Below are positions 17,408-25,567 of a stretch of DNA of 33,633 nucleotides, piece after piece; within the stretch, counting starts at the first letter, position 1; each line of letters starts with the position of its first letter. The notes below the pieces were generated by a model. The model made no database searches and was not told the origin of the DNA. It worked only from the letters and a program-made list of their open reading frames with translations. This stretch comes from Burkholderia sp. E7m39 (GTDB lineage: Bacteria; Pseudomonadota; Gammaproteobacteria; Burkholderiales; Burkholderiaceae): positions 1 through 33,633 of the forward strand of contig BBSL01000333.1 in NCBI GenBank assembly GCA_001319865.1. Reading direction: 5' to 3'. The position numbers and the translations under genes were made by a program.

Positions 17408-18316
17408 ATGAACCGACTGACTTCGCTCGCGCTCGCCCTGTGCGTCGCGGCGCCGTGCTTCGCGTCGATGGCCAACGCTGACGCGCAGGAATCGCAGCCG
17501 ACGCTCGCGAAGATCGAGGCCGCCAATCTGATCGCAATCGGCCATCGCGAGACATCGGTGCCGTTCTCGTATGTCGATTCGAACAATCAGGTCATCGGCT
17601 TCTCGCAGGATCTCTGCAACAGGATCATCGATGCCGTGAAGGTGAAGACGCGCAAGGCGAATCTGCAGGTGCGCTTCATTCCCGTCACGTCGCAGAACCG
17701 CATTGCGCTGGTGCAGAACGGCACGGTCGATCTCGAATGCGGCGTGACGACGAACCTCACGTCGCGGCAAAACCAGGTCGCGTTCGGCGACACATTCTTC
17801 GTCGCGACGACGCGGCTGCTCACGCGCAAGGATTCCGGCATCAAGGACTTTCCCGATCTCGCGGGCAAGACGGTCGTGACGAATCAGGGCACGACGTCCG
17901 AGCGCATCCTGCGCAAGATGAACGAAGACAAGAAGATGAACATGCAGATCATCAGCGCGAAGGATTACGGCGAAGGGCGCATGACGCTCGAAACGGGCCG
18001 CGCCGTTGCGTACATGATGGACGACGTGTTGCTCGCGGGCACGCGCACGCTGACGGCGAAGCCTGCCGACTGGGTGATCGTCGGCACGCCGCAGTCGTCG
18101 GAGGCGTATGGCTTCATGTTGCGCAAGGGCGATCCCGCGTTCCTGAAAGTGGTCGACGACACGCTCGCGCAGGTGATGAAAAGCGGCGAGATCGACGCGA
18201 TGTACGACAAGTGGTTCATGAAGCCCGTGCCGCCGAAGAACATGAACTTCGACTTTCCGATGAGCGACAACCTACGCACGCTTTACAAGAATCCGAACGA
18301 CAAGGCGTTCGAATAA
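17408..18316 (+). CDS. ABC transporter periplasmic amino-acid-binding protein (glutamate/aspartate type)
   Basis: The 302-residue protein has a Sec signal peptide (cleavage near residue 24, MANA-DAQ) and the family 3 solute-binding fold. Visible segments are ETSVPFSYVDSNNQVIGFSQDLCNRI, VTSQNRIALVQNGTVDLECGVTTNLTSRQNQVAFGDTFF and the hinge/second-lobe segment LAGKTVVTNQGTTSERIL. This pattern is closest to GltI/DEBP-type glutamate-aspartate binding proteins. GAGGA lies six bases before the ATG. No permease or ATPase gene follows, so it is an orphan that must use a transporter encoded elsewhere. The strong inverted repeat upstream suggests tight regulation. Confidence 0.9.
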   Translation: MNRLTSLALALCVAAPCFASMANADAQESQPTLAKIEAANLIAIGHRETSVPFSYVDSNNQVIGFSQDLCNRIIDAVKVKTRKANLQVRFIPVTSQNRIALVQNGTVDLECGVTTNLTSRQNQVAFGDTFFVATTRLLTRKDSGIKDFPDLAGKTVVTNQGTTSERILRKMNEDKKMNMQIISAKDYGEGRMTLETGRAVAYMMDDVLLAGTRTLTAKPADWVIVGTPQSSEAYGFMLRKGDPAFLKVVDDTLAQVMKSGEIDAMYDKWFMKPVPPKNMNFDFPMSDNLRTLYKNPNDKAFE

Positions 18317-18457
18317 GCGGGACAGCTCCACCGCCCGCCGCGCTTTCATTGTTCTTTCAGCGCGGCCTGCGGCTTGCCGGGGCCATCCTGCTGACGGCGG
18401 GCCGCCGGAGTAGAATCGAACAAACAACAACTCATGTCGATTCGCTCCGGAGCTGCA

Positions 18458-18679
18458 ATGAATTCGCCTTCGCCCAAAGAGGACAAACCGCGCTGGCGTC
18501 CGTCGCCGACGACGCTCAACGTGTTGACGGCGCTCATCGGCATCGGCACGCTGGGCGCGGGCATCGGTTGGCTCGTCTATAGCTGGTACGTCGATCTCGA
18601 AGTGCCGTACTTCGCGATTCCGCTCGTGATGTGCGTGCCCGTGATCGTGGCCGTCGCGTTCAGGAATATGTTCGATTAG
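18458..18679 (+). CDS. small inner-membrane protein, two helices
   Basis: The 73-residue product has a charged N-terminus (KEDKPRWRPS) followed by two hydrophobic helices (about 21-42 and 47-66) and a short FRNMFD tail. The ATG at 18458 is preferred over one at 18434 because CCGGAG lies at normal spacing upstream. No family is recognised; size and layout are those of small hypothetical membrane proteins of Burkholderiaceae. A strong terminator follows the stop by about 25 bases. Confidence 0.7.
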   Translation: MNSPSPKEDKPRWRPSPTTLNVLTALIGIGTLGAGIGWLVYSWYVDLEVPYFAIPLVMCVPVIVAVAFRNMFD

Positions 18680-18703
18680 CGCTCGCGCGACTTCCCCACG
18701 CAT

Positions 18704-18738
18704 ATGAAAAAGGCCCGCTGCATGCGGGCCTTTTTCAT
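18704..18738. terminator. bidirectional intrinsic terminator between the small membrane protein gene and rdgC
   Basis: A perfect 15-bp stem (ATGAAAAAGGCCCGC at 18704-18718 with its complement at 18724-18738) closes a five-base TGCAT loop. A-rich and T-rich sides flank a GC core, so it works for both convergent genes. Confidence 0.93.
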
Positions 18739-18739
18739 G

Positions 18740-18771
18740 TTGCACGTTGCAATTTGCACATTGCACGTTGC
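18740..18771. repeat. direct repeat TTGCACGTTGC, two copies 21 bp apart
   Basis: TTGCACGTTGC occurs at 18740-18750 and 18761-18771, between the terminator and the rdgC stop. A partial TTGCACA sits between them. It could be a protein site or slippage product; no function is suggested by neighbours. Confidence 0.7.
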
Positions 18772-18801
18772 GCGCGTGCCGAGACGCGAACGCGTTGCGC
18801 G

Positions 18802-19725
18802 TCAGGCGGCTCTCGCAGCCGCAATGCCATCGTCGAGTTCGCCGCCGAGCGCATCGACGATGCCGTCCAGCATCTTCGCCAGTTCGCCCGTCATCAGCGT
18901 GAAGTCGGAGTCGAACTGTTCGTCGTCGTTTTGCGCGGTCGGGTCGGAGGCGTCCTTGATGACGTCGAGCGGTGTCACGCGCTTGATCGTCAGCGAGGGC
19001 GTGAGCACGAACGACACGCGATCGTTCCACGTCATCGCAAGGCGCATGCATTGCTTGCCCGCTTCGATATGACGGCGCATGTCGTCGGCTTCGAGCGCGT
19101 GGCCGACATAGCGGACGGTCGCATTGCCTTCGGCGGGCGAGCGCAGTTCGGTGTCCTGGTCGAGCGTGAAATTGACAGGGCCGTCGCCCGCCAGCAGCCA
19201 GTTGGTCATCGCGGAGACGGGCGCCTGCGCGACGCGCACGCTCGCGATCGGCAAGCGGTCGACGGATTTGACCAGCAGACCGAGCACGTCGTCGCCGAGC
19301 GCCTGCGAAGCGGAATCGATGACAAGCCAGCCGTTGACGGTGTCGATCCACACGCGGGTGTCGCGCTGGATGCTGAAGGCGCGCGGCAGCAGTTCGTCGG
19401 TGACCTGCTCTTTCAGGTCGCGCATCTGCTTGCGGCCCGGCTTGAAACCTTGCTGCTCTTCGAGTTCCAACGCGCGCGCCTTCGTCACCTGCGTCACCAC
19501 CGACGCGGGCAGCAGTTTCTTTTCCGCGCGGAAAGTCAGCAGCATCTGCTTGTTGATCGAGTAGACGAGCGCGCCGTCGTGTCGCGGCGGCGCCCAGCCC
19601 TGTCGCTGGGTCTCGACGCTATTGGCGGGCTGGAACGCATGCGGCGCGAGCCACTTTTCCATTTGCTCGACGCTCACGTTCCACGGAGCGGGAAGACGGT
19701 GAAGCTGTAGATTCTTGAACCACAT
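18802..19725 (-). CDS. rdgC: recombination-associated protein RdgC
   Basis: RdgC is a ring-forming, sequence-independent DNA-binding protein that counters RecA filament activity and is nucleoid-associated. The 307-residue length is typical. The start MWFKNLQLHRL is the canonical RdgC N-terminus, which is why the ATG at 19725 is used rather than a TTG 15 bases upstream. Other family segments visible are WAPPRHDGALVY, KKLLPASVV, LLPRAFSIQRDTRVWID and the C-terminal region with FDSDFTLMTGELAKML. It is transcribed alone toward the bidirectional terminator at 18704-18738. Confidence 0.96.
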   Translation of the reverse strand: MWFKNLQLHRLPAPWNVSVEQMEKWLAPHAFQPANSVETQRQGWAPPRHDGALVYSINKQMLLTFRAEKKLLPASVVTQVTKARALELEEQQGFKPGRKQMRDLKEQVTDELLPRAFSIQRDTRVWIDTVNGWLVIDSASQALGDDVLGLLVKSVDRLPIASVRVAQAPVSAMTNWLLAGDGPVNFTLDQDTELRSPAEGNATVRYVGHALEADDMRRHIEAGKQCMRLAMTWNDRVSFVLTPSLTIKRVTPLDVIKDASDPTAQNDDEQFDSDFTLMTGELAKMLDGIVDALGGELDDGIAAARAA

Positions 19726-19932
19726 GGCGAGAACGGGCAAAGCGCGTCATTCTATATGACGATGGCGGCGCGGCGAATTTTTATGTGTCATACAACCAGA
19801 CGATAGGCGAACGAGCGCATTGGCGATTACGCTTTTAACCCCGATTAGTTGGCGGTACTCAATTATCAATGTCCGTGGCGTGCGCCATCTGCCTCTCAAG
19901 CTCGCCAAAAACGAAGTGCTGCGAAGCTGACG

Positions 19933-19950
19933 GCCGGCGCCCCCGCCGGC
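19933..19950 (-). terminator. GC-rich hairpin after the NUDIX gene
   Basis: GCCGGCG (19933-19939) and CGCCGGC (19944-19950) form a 7-bp stem with a CCCC loop, beginning 10 bases past the NUDIX stop on the minus strand. No T-run follows immediately (one comes about 20 bases later), so termination is likely but not canonical. Confidence 0.5.
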
Positions 19951-19960
19951 GGGCTCCTGC

Positions 19961-20341
19961 TCAGTTGCCGTCCGTGTCCGTCATCGCCCTGGCGACGAGT
20001 TCGACGATGCCACGCGTCGGTACGCTCGCTGACAGCGTCGCTATCTTCCTGTGCACAAACCAGCGGCACCGCGCAATTTCGTTCATGGGCTCCGGTTCAA
20101 CATGCGTGGGCACGTCGGCGAGGAACACGTGATGATGGGTGCTCAACCCGCCAAACTGAAACAGGTAAATCACATCGGTCGCCGCGAGACCGGTCTCCTC
20201 CTCGAGCTCGCGTCGCGCGGCGTCCGCGGGTGTCTCGTCGCGTTTGATCCGGCCGCCCGGCAGCGCCCATCTCGCACGGGCTCTCGCCACGAGCAGAATG
20301 CGGTCGCCGCGAATGCACAACACGGTTGCCCGATTTTTCAT
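19961..20341 (-). CDS. NUDIX hydrolase
   Basis: The 126-residue enzyme contains a perfect Nudix box, G30-x5-E36-x7-RELEEETGL (residues 30-52), preceded by RARWALPGG. Such proteins hydrolyse nucleoside diphosphates linked to another moiety, using Mg2+ held by the Glu residues of the box. The substrate is not predictable. The ATG at 20341 has AAGGAG just upstream; in-frame codons extend 18 residues further but lack a ribosome site and conserved sequence. The gene is divergent from the MgtC/SapB-family gene. Confidence 0.9.
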   Translation of the reverse strand: MKNRATVLCIRGDRILLVARARARWALPGGRIKRDETPADAARRELEEETGLAATDVIYLFQFGGLSTHHHVFLADVPTHVEPEPMNEIARCRWFVHRKIATLSASVPTRGIVELVARAMTDTDGN

Positions 20342-20408
20342 GCGCTCCTTGCCTGTTCGCGATTTTGTGAACGTATCACAACACAAATTGTCCATGCTCC
20401 CAGCAGAA

Positions 20409-20426
20409 ATGTCACATAAATGTCAC
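20409..20426 (+). promoter_or_regulatory. Pho-box-like direct repeat upstream of the MgtC-family gene
   Basis: ATGTCACATAAATGTCAC holds two TGTCA half-sites with an 11-bp period and agrees with the PhoB consensus CTGTCATAWAWCTGTCAY at 15 of 18 positions. The repeat AAATGTCACA is exact at 20407-20416 and 20418-20427. It reads toward the MgtC/SapB-family gene, ending 34 bp before its start. Confidence 0.55.
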
Positions 20427-20460
20427 AATTCGCGCTCATCGACGTCGGACCTGGCTCATC

Positions 20461-21138
20461 GTGATCAGTAACTGGGAAATCGTCGCCCGTTTGCTCATCG
20501 CTGCCCTGCTCGGCAGCGTGATCGGGTTCGAGCGCGAACGGCTGAACTGGGCAGCCGGGCTACGCACCCATATGCTGGTCTGTATGGGTTCCGCGCTGAT
20601 CATGCTGGTGTCTGCGTTCGGTTTTGCGGACGTGCTGGGTCAGAAGGATGTCGTGCTCGATCCGTCGCGGATCGCCGCGCAGGTCGTGTCGGGTATCGGC
20701 TTCCTCGGTCCAGGCTCCATCCTGCTTCGTGGCGAGATCGTTCGCGGCCTGACGACGGCGGCCAGTCTCTGGTCGGTCGCCGGTGTGGGTCTGGCGGTGG
20801 GCGGCGGAATGTACACCGCGGCGATCGGCGCTACGGTCATCATGCTGATCATCCTGGCGGGGATCAAACCCCTTGAGCGGCGCTTCATCTCGGTTCGGCA
20901 GCAACGAAACGTGCAGTTGCTGGTCGAGCGAGGGTCGGTTTCCCTGGACACGCTGGTTACCGCACTCGGTTCAGGCAACATCAGGGTCAAGCAGTTTGTC
21001 GTTCAGCAGTCCGAGGATGATCCGGAATTCGACGACATCCAGATCGCGCTCTCGCGCGTGACGGAAACTGAGTTCTCCGCGATCTGCGAGAGACTCGAAG
21101 CAATGCCGGGCGTGCGTAGCTGCCGGCGTGGACAGTAA
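20461..21138 (+). CDS. MgtC/SapB-family membrane protein
   Basis: The 225-residue protein starts at GTG 20461. It has the MgtC/SapB membrane domain: IVARLLIAALLGSVIGFERERLNWAAGLRTHMLVCMGSALIML (residues about 7-49), then GIGFLGPGSILLRGE and RGLTTAASLWSVAGVGLAVGGG, with four or five helices. A cytosolic ACT-like C-terminal domain follows (about 150-225). MgtC proteins are tied to low-Mg2+ growth, virulence and phosphate/ATP homeostasis rather than Mg2+ transport itself. A small conserved gene begins 12 bp downstream, forming a two-gene unit, and the Pho-box-like site upstream suggests phosphate control. Confidence 0.88.
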   Translation: MISNWEIVARLLIAALLGSVIGFERERLNWAAGLRTHMLVCMGSALIMLVSAFGFADVLGQKDVVLDPSRIAAQVVSGIGFLGPGSILLRGEIVRGLTTAASLWSVAGVGLAVGGGMYTAAIGATVIMLIILAGIKPLERRFISVRQQRNVQLLVERGSVSLDTLVTALGSGNIRVKQFVVQQSEDDPEFDDIQIALSRVTETEFSAICERLEAMPGVRSCRRGQ

Positions 21139-21150
21139 CAGGAAGAAGCC

Positions 21151-21423
21151 ATGACACAGAGTTACGAGTACAACGGATATACCCTGCAGATCGCCATCGA
21201 GTCCGATTTTCAGAACCGAAAAGGCGCGCGCCCATCGGGAAGGCCGGGCTATGTTGCCGTCGTGAGAATCTGCGAACCCGGCACCCAGTTGTCCCGCTTC
21301 TCACCGCTCCGATTCGTGGAGAAGGCGGGACGTCCTTTCGTCAGCGAATCCGAAGCGCTTGACGGCGGTTACCGGGCCGCACGCACGCTGGTCGATGATT
21401 TGTCCCAGCGGGAAGTCCATTGA
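21151..21423 (+). CDS. small conserved hypothetical protein
   Basis: The 90-residue soluble protein has YEYNGYTLQIAIESDF near the N-terminus, a central GRPGYVAVVRI and a C-terminal helix with ALDGGYRAARTLVDDL. The pattern resembles short Burkholderiaceae proteins of unknown function. A GGAAGAAG ribosome site precedes the ATG. It lies 12 bp behind the MgtC/SapB-family gene and is probably co-transcribed. A GCAGTCC/GGACTGC hairpin with a GCGA loop follows at 21436-21453. Confidence 0.75.
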   Translation: MTQSYEYNGYTLQIAIESDFQNRKGARPSGRPGYVAVVRICEPGTQLSRFSPLRFVEKAGRPFVSESEALDGGYRAARTLVDDLSQREVH

Positions 21424-21435
21424 TCCCTTGCCACA

Positions 21436-21453
21436 GCAGTCCGCGAGGACTGC
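21436..21453 (+). terminator. hairpin after the MgtC-family operon
   Basis: GCAGTCC (21436-21442) and GGACTGC (21447-21453) form a 7-bp stem closed by a GNRA-type GCGA loop, 12 bases after the stop. There is no T-run, so it may terminate with Rho or protect the mRNA end. Confidence 0.45.
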
Positions 21454-21619
21454 GGTCGGTTGGCAAATCGGACGGTTAATGCTGACTTCTACGGGGACAA
21501 GTCATGGAGTCGACGCGAAATTGCCGGCGATTCCCGGATGAATGTCGATCGGCGGCCTTTGGCCAATTCCTTGACAAGCCCCACTCTTTCGGCCAGGCAT
21601 CAATCCCGCTATCGGGCGA

Positions 21620-22558
21620 TCAGAAGCCCACGTTTTCGCTGCCCTTGAGGGCAAGAATATCGCGCGCCTCAGCGGGTGTTGCGATTTCGTAACCGAGGTC
21701 TTCGAGTATTCGACGGACCTTGATCACCTGCTCCGCATTCGACTTCGCAAGCTTTCCGCGCGAAATATGCAACGAATCTTCGAGCCCGACGCGCACGTTG
21801 CCCCCCATCATGGCGGCCGTGGTTGCGAAGTTCATCTGGGCACCACCTGCACCGAGAACTGACCAACGATAGTTGTCACCGAACAGACGGTCCGCTGTTC
21901 GCTTCATAAAGAGAAGATTGTCGAGTTCGGCGCCAATACCGCCCAGAATCCCAAAGATGAACTGAATGAAAACGGGTGCCTTGAACATACCGATATCCAT
22001 GCAAAACTTGAGGTTGTACAAGTGCCCCACGTCGTAGCATTCGTGCTCAAACTTGACACCGTGTCCTTCACCCAACTCCTTCGCAGAAAAACCGATGTCA
22101 CGGAACGTATTGCGGAAGATATACGAATCGGAGTTGCGCAGATATTGTTCCTCCCAGTCGAACTTCCACTCCTTGTAGCGATCTGCCAAAGGGTGCATCG
22201 AGAAATTCATGCTACCCATATTGAGCGAGCACATTTCGGGCGACACGCGGCGCGCCGGTGCGATTCGCTCTTCCATCGTATTGGTGAGACTGCCTCCCGT
22301 CGAAAGATTGATCACCGCGTCCGTTGATGCCTTGATATGCGGCAGGAATTGCATGAAGTGGTCAGGGTCAATCGACACAGCACCATTCGTCGGATTGCGG
22401 GCATGCAGGTGCACGATGGATGCCCCCGCCTCTGCCGCGTCTATGGCCTGCCTTGCGATATCCTCCGGACGGTACGGTAACGCGTCCGACATCGTCGGAG
22501 TATGGATAGCGCCGGTGATAGCACACGTAATGATGACTTTCTTGTCCTGACGAGCCAT
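21620..22558 (-). CDS. beta-keto acid cleavage enzyme (BKACE, DUF849 family)
   Basis: BKACEs condense a beta-keto acid with acetyl-CoA and split it to acetoacetate plus a new acyl-CoA. The 312-residue protein is full length. It shows the TIM-barrel landmarks ITCAITGAIHTPTMSD (10-24), the metal-binding His50 and His52 in IVHLHARNP, STGGS, NMGSMNFS, FECYD-like EHECYDVGHLYNL (171-183), FGILGGIGA and RVGLED (Arg256, Glu260, Asp261), the last matching Arg226/Glu230/Asp231 of the Kce enzyme. The position of Kce's Glu14 appears to be Ile18, as in the TGxIHTP subgroup. The ATG at 22558 is chosen because GAGGG lies eight bases upstream. It ends the atoE-dehydrogenase-BKACE operon; the keto acid is unknown. 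Confidence 0.92.
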   Translation of the reverse strand: MARQDKKVIITCAITGAIHTPTMSDALPYRPEDIARQAIDAAEAGASIVHLHARNPTNGAVSIDPDHFMQFLPHIKASTDAVINLSTGGSLTNTMEERIAPARRVSPEMCSLNMGSMNFSMHPLADRYKEWKFDWEEQYLRNSDSYIFRNTFRDIGFSAKELGEGHGVKFEHECYDVGHLYNLKFCMDIGMFKAPVFIQFIFGILGGIGAELDNLLFMKRTADRLFGDNYRWSVLGAGGAQMNFATTAAMMGGNVRVGLEDSLHISRGKLAKSNAEQVIKVRRILEDLGYEIATPAEARDILALKGSENVGF

Positions 22559-22634
22559 TGTCATTTCCCTCTGATTTGCCTGATTGAATTCTTGTGCGCG
22601 CTCGACGTCGCCACGCCGGACCCGCTGCTGCCGG

Positions 22635-23693
22635 TCACAAGCTTGGCAAGCAAAAAGATTCGCCCGCGTATATCGAGAGCAGTTCGTCGAATCGTTCGAG
22701 ATCTTCAAACTTGCTAAGCTCGCGGCGGGTCTGTGCTTTGAGTACCAATTCGACAATCTTGTCGTTGAACGGAGTGGCAACGCCCCGCTTGCGTCCCATG
22801 TCGCTAATTAGGCCGTTGATATAGCTGATTTCGGTATCCCGCCTTTTCTCAAGATCTTGCAGCATGCTGGCCTTCAGTCCTGCATGTGCTCCCCAGATCT
22901 TCCGATACATCGGCAACTTTGCAGGGATGTCGGCCGCACTATCCAGCTGAAAGGTTTCGAAGTCTTCGCCTTGCATCTGCACAAGGCGTACGCCGTGCGC
23001 ATGAGCTACCTTGATGCATTCGTCTGCGACGAATGCGAGGCATGTCATCGCCTTGGGATTGTTCAGAACGTCGCCAAACGTACAACCGAGCGCAGCGGAC
23101 ATTCCGCTGAAAGTTGCGTTCATGAGAAGCTTGCTGAAACGCAGGCCCATGAGATCGGTGCGTATTTCCGTGGCACCCACGCACTGCAGGTACGACTGGA
23201 CCTGTGTCAACCTGGGTCGGATTGCGTCATCGATCTCGCCAATCTCAAATGCGAAGTTTTTTAGTACATCGTAGCTGGACGTCAGTGACGAGACGCCAGG
23301 CTTTACCCACGTCGCGCCAAACCCCACGGCACCTCCGACCGTACGTTGCGCGCCTACTATTTCAGCGACGCTGTGTTCAGGTATGCCGTTCTGCAGCGTA
23401 CAGACGATGCTGTCCGCGTGAAGGTGGGCGAGCAGTTTGCTCAGCATGTCTCTATTGCTCGTCTGCTTGGTGAGCAAAAACACCAGATCGTAGTGCCCTG
23501 CTATTTCATCCGGTGTGAGGGCGACGACTGGCACATTCATCTCGACTGACCCGGTGATCGTCGCGCCATTGCTGTTGAGCGCGTCCACGTGCTCTCTATA
23601 GGTATCGATCAGGTCGATCTGCTTTCCAGCGCGCGTGATCAGTGCACCGATGATGGTGCCAAGCGACCCCGCGCCAATGATTGCTGCTCTCAT
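22635..23693 (-). CDS. ketopantoate reductase (PanE/ApbA)-family dehydrogenase
   Basis: The 352-residue protein has a Rossmann domain starting at residue 1, with GAGSLGTIIG (7-16), then LLTKQT (73-78), LQNGIPE (100-106), and a helical C-terminal domain carrying the catalytic-type Lys188 in RFSKLLMNA and the SMLQDLEKRRDTEISYINGLI block. These are hallmarks of 2-dehydropantoate 2-reductases. Standing between an AtoE-type permease and a BKACE, it more likely interconverts a hydroxy and keto acid in a catabolic route than makes pantoate. GGAG precedes the ATG at 23693, 81 bp after atoE; the BKACE gene follows after 76 bp. Confidence 0.9.
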   Translation of the reverse strand: MRAAIIGAGSLGTIIGALITRAGKQIDLIDTYREHVDALNSNGATITGSVEMNVPVVALTPDEIAGHYDLVFLLTKQTSNRDMLSKLLAHLHADSIVCTLQNGIPEHSVAEIVGAQRTVGGAVGFGATWVKPGVSSLTSSYDVLKNFAFEIGEIDDAIRPRLTQVQSYLQCVGATEIRTDLMGLRFSKLLMNATFSGMSAALGCTFGDVLNNPKAMTCLAFVADECIKVAHAHGVRLVQMQGEDFETFQLDSAADIPAKLPMYRKIWGAHAGLKASMLQDLEKRRDTEISYINGLISDMGRKRGVATPFNDKIVELVLKAQTRRELSKFEDLERFDELLSIYAGESFCLPSL

Positions 23694-23774
23694 TCACTCT
23701 CCATCGTCATGTTGGACACGCGCAGCACGCCGTCATCGCCCGCGAGGGGTGCTTCATCGCGAAAGTGGGTGGCC

Positions 23775-25193
23775 TCAGAGACCGTGCGGAAATAACAGGA
23801 ATGCAATGCTGCCTACGCCAAGGGCATACAAGAACATGGCGAATGTGTAGGGAAGAATGTCCTGAAAGCGTACTTTGAACGCGGCCATGAAAGGCAACGC
23901 CCAGAAAGGCTGGATCAGATTCGCGAGTTGTCCGCCCGTGCTGTAGGCGTTGACGACGTGCGCGACAGGAATGCCAAGCTTCTGGCCAGCAGCGATGATG
24001 TACGGCGCCTCGACCGCGAACTTCGAGCCGCCGGAAGGAACGAAGAAATCCATGATCGTCGTGTAGATGAGCACGATCCACGCGTACGTTCCTGCCGTCG
24101 AAATCGACAGGAACCAGTGCGTGATGATGTCCGACAGACCCGAATGGACGATCAATCCGAAGATGCCTGCGTAAAGCGGAAACTGGATGATCACGCCGTA
24201 CGTGGTACCCACACCCTGCTTGACAGATTCCGTGAAGCTGCGAGGCGATCCGTGCAACACCATGCCCAGCCCAAACAACATGAAGTTGATGACATTCAAG
24301 TCGAGTTTTGCTGCGCCCATGGTGGCGAGAAAACGCACCGACCAGATGAGGATGCCCAGGCCAAGGACAGTCAGCAGAACGCGCGAACGTTCCCAACGTT
24401 CGGCGGGACGCAGGTTCTCCGTCGAACCGGTTGACACGGGCGGCCTCGTGAACTCGTCGTAAGTGGCGTCGCTGATCTCAACTGCGCGCCCGTTCCGCGG
24501 CATCACGAATGCAAAAATGACGGGCAACGTGACGAGCTCAAAAAGCACGAGCGCCAGCAGGAACGGAGACAACGCCGTCTGCGTGAGCGGAATCAGGCCG
24601 CCGATCGTCTTTTCAAGAAAATTGCCCGAGGTAGCCGCGAGCAGCGGTGCAGACTGCGACGGTCCATTCGCCATGAGGAGCATCATTGTGTACGCTGCAG
24701 CCGCCAGAACGGGATAATGGATTCCCAAGCCGCGCTTGCGTACTGCGACTTCCTTGCCCATCACGATGGCCACCATCAGTCCTGCTGCCCAGTGCAGCCA
24801 GCTCACGACACCAACGATCAGGCAGAACAGGATCAACGTTGATCGGGCCGTCGTCGTGAGGCTGATGACGCGAACGATTGCTGCCTTCACCAGTTTTGAA
24901 TCGGCGACGACAAAGCCGGTAACCATCATCACGGTGAGTTGCATCGCAAACGTCAGCAATACCCAGAAGCCTTTCGCATAGTCGTCCAGCAGTTCCAATG
25001 GGCCATGGCGAGTCAACCCCAATGCCATCAGGTAAACAATGATCGTGAGCGCCGCGACGAAGACCATCGAGTCAGGAATCCAGTTCAGACTCCATTCGGT
25101 AAATCGCCCGGATATGTTTCGCTTGACTTGCACTGCCGACTGAGCGACTCCGCGCATTGAATCTTCAGCGTCGTTTTGCACCATCTGCACCAT
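23775..25193 (-). CDS. AtoE-type short-chain fatty acid / keto acid permease
   Basis: The 472-residue inner-membrane protein has about ten to twelve helices and the AtoE family pattern: FTEWSLNWIPDSMVF near residue 31, WLHWAAGLMVAIVMGKEVA, MANGPSQSAPLLAAT, GVIIQFPLYAGIFGLI and FFVPSGGSKFAVEAPYI near 365-381. E. coli AtoE takes up acetoacetate or butyrate. The ATG at 25193 has an AGAGGGGAC ribosome site. It is the first gene of the leftward three-gene operon and is divergent from the AraC-type regulator. A short-chain keto or hydroxy acid is the probable cargo. Confidence 0.9.
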   Translation of the reverse strand: MVQMVQNDAEDSMRGVAQSAVQVKRNISGRFTEWSLNWIPDSMVFVAALTIIVYLMALGLTRHGPLELLDDYAKGFWVLLTFAMQLTVMMVTGFVVADSKLVKAAIVRVISLTTTARSTLILFCLIVGVVSWLHWAAGLMVAIVMGKEVAVRKRGLGIHYPVLAAAAYTMMLLMANGPSQSAPLLAATSGNFLEKTIGGLIPLTQTALSPFLLALVLFELVTLPVIFAFVMPRNGRAVEISDATYDEFTRPPVSTGSTENLRPAERWERSRVLLTVLGLGILIWSVRFLATMGAAKLDLNVINFMLFGLGMVLHGSPRSFTESVKQGVGTTYGVIIQFPLYAGIFGLIVHSGLSDIITHWFLSISTAGTYAWIVLIYTTIMDFFVPSGGSKFAVEAPYIIAAGQKLGIPVAHVVNAYSTGGQLANLIQPFWALPFMAAFKVRFQDILPYTFAMFLYALGVGSIAFLLFPHGL

Positions 25194-25567
25194 GTCTCGT
25201 CCCCTCTACTTGATCAATTCGGCACCGCGAGCGCAGACCACGACTGCGATCTGCGCAGGTGTCCTCGTGTACGGATATCTGTGCCGCTCGTGAATCGCGG
25301 AATTGCGCGCGGCGCTACCGATGCCGCCGTGACTTGGGTCGTCGCGGTGCCGCGTGAACGCTTCCGCGTACCAGGTACATGTGACACGCCGAGGCGGATG
25401 CCGAAGTCGATGTAGTGATGTTCACGTTGTCTCCGTCATTTGATTGTTTGCGACCAGTGGGATGAGGTCCCTGATGCTTGTGATCAGCATGGTAGTGAGA
25501 TACTCTTCTCGCCGAAAGGTCATTAAGGGACTCGCAGGGGTCAAAAAGGGACATTCGGGACAGAACC
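25194..25567. other. divergent promoter region between the atoE operon and araC-type gene
   Basis: This 374-base gap has no credible gene. It must hold both divergent promoters. The clearest element is the 21-bp-period direct repeat at 25518-25552; a GTACC-A-GGTAC palindrome is present near 25368-25378. Confidence 0.6.
25518..25552 (+). promoter_or_regulatory. direct repeat, candidate AraC-family binding site
   Basis: GGTCATTAAGGGAC (25518-25531) and GGTCAAAAAGGGAC (25539-25552) agree at 12 of 14 positions with a spacing of exactly 21 bp, two helical turns. AraC-family dimers bind such tandem half-sites. The element ends 15 bp before the regulator's own GTG start, which points to autorepression. 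Confidence 0.6.
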
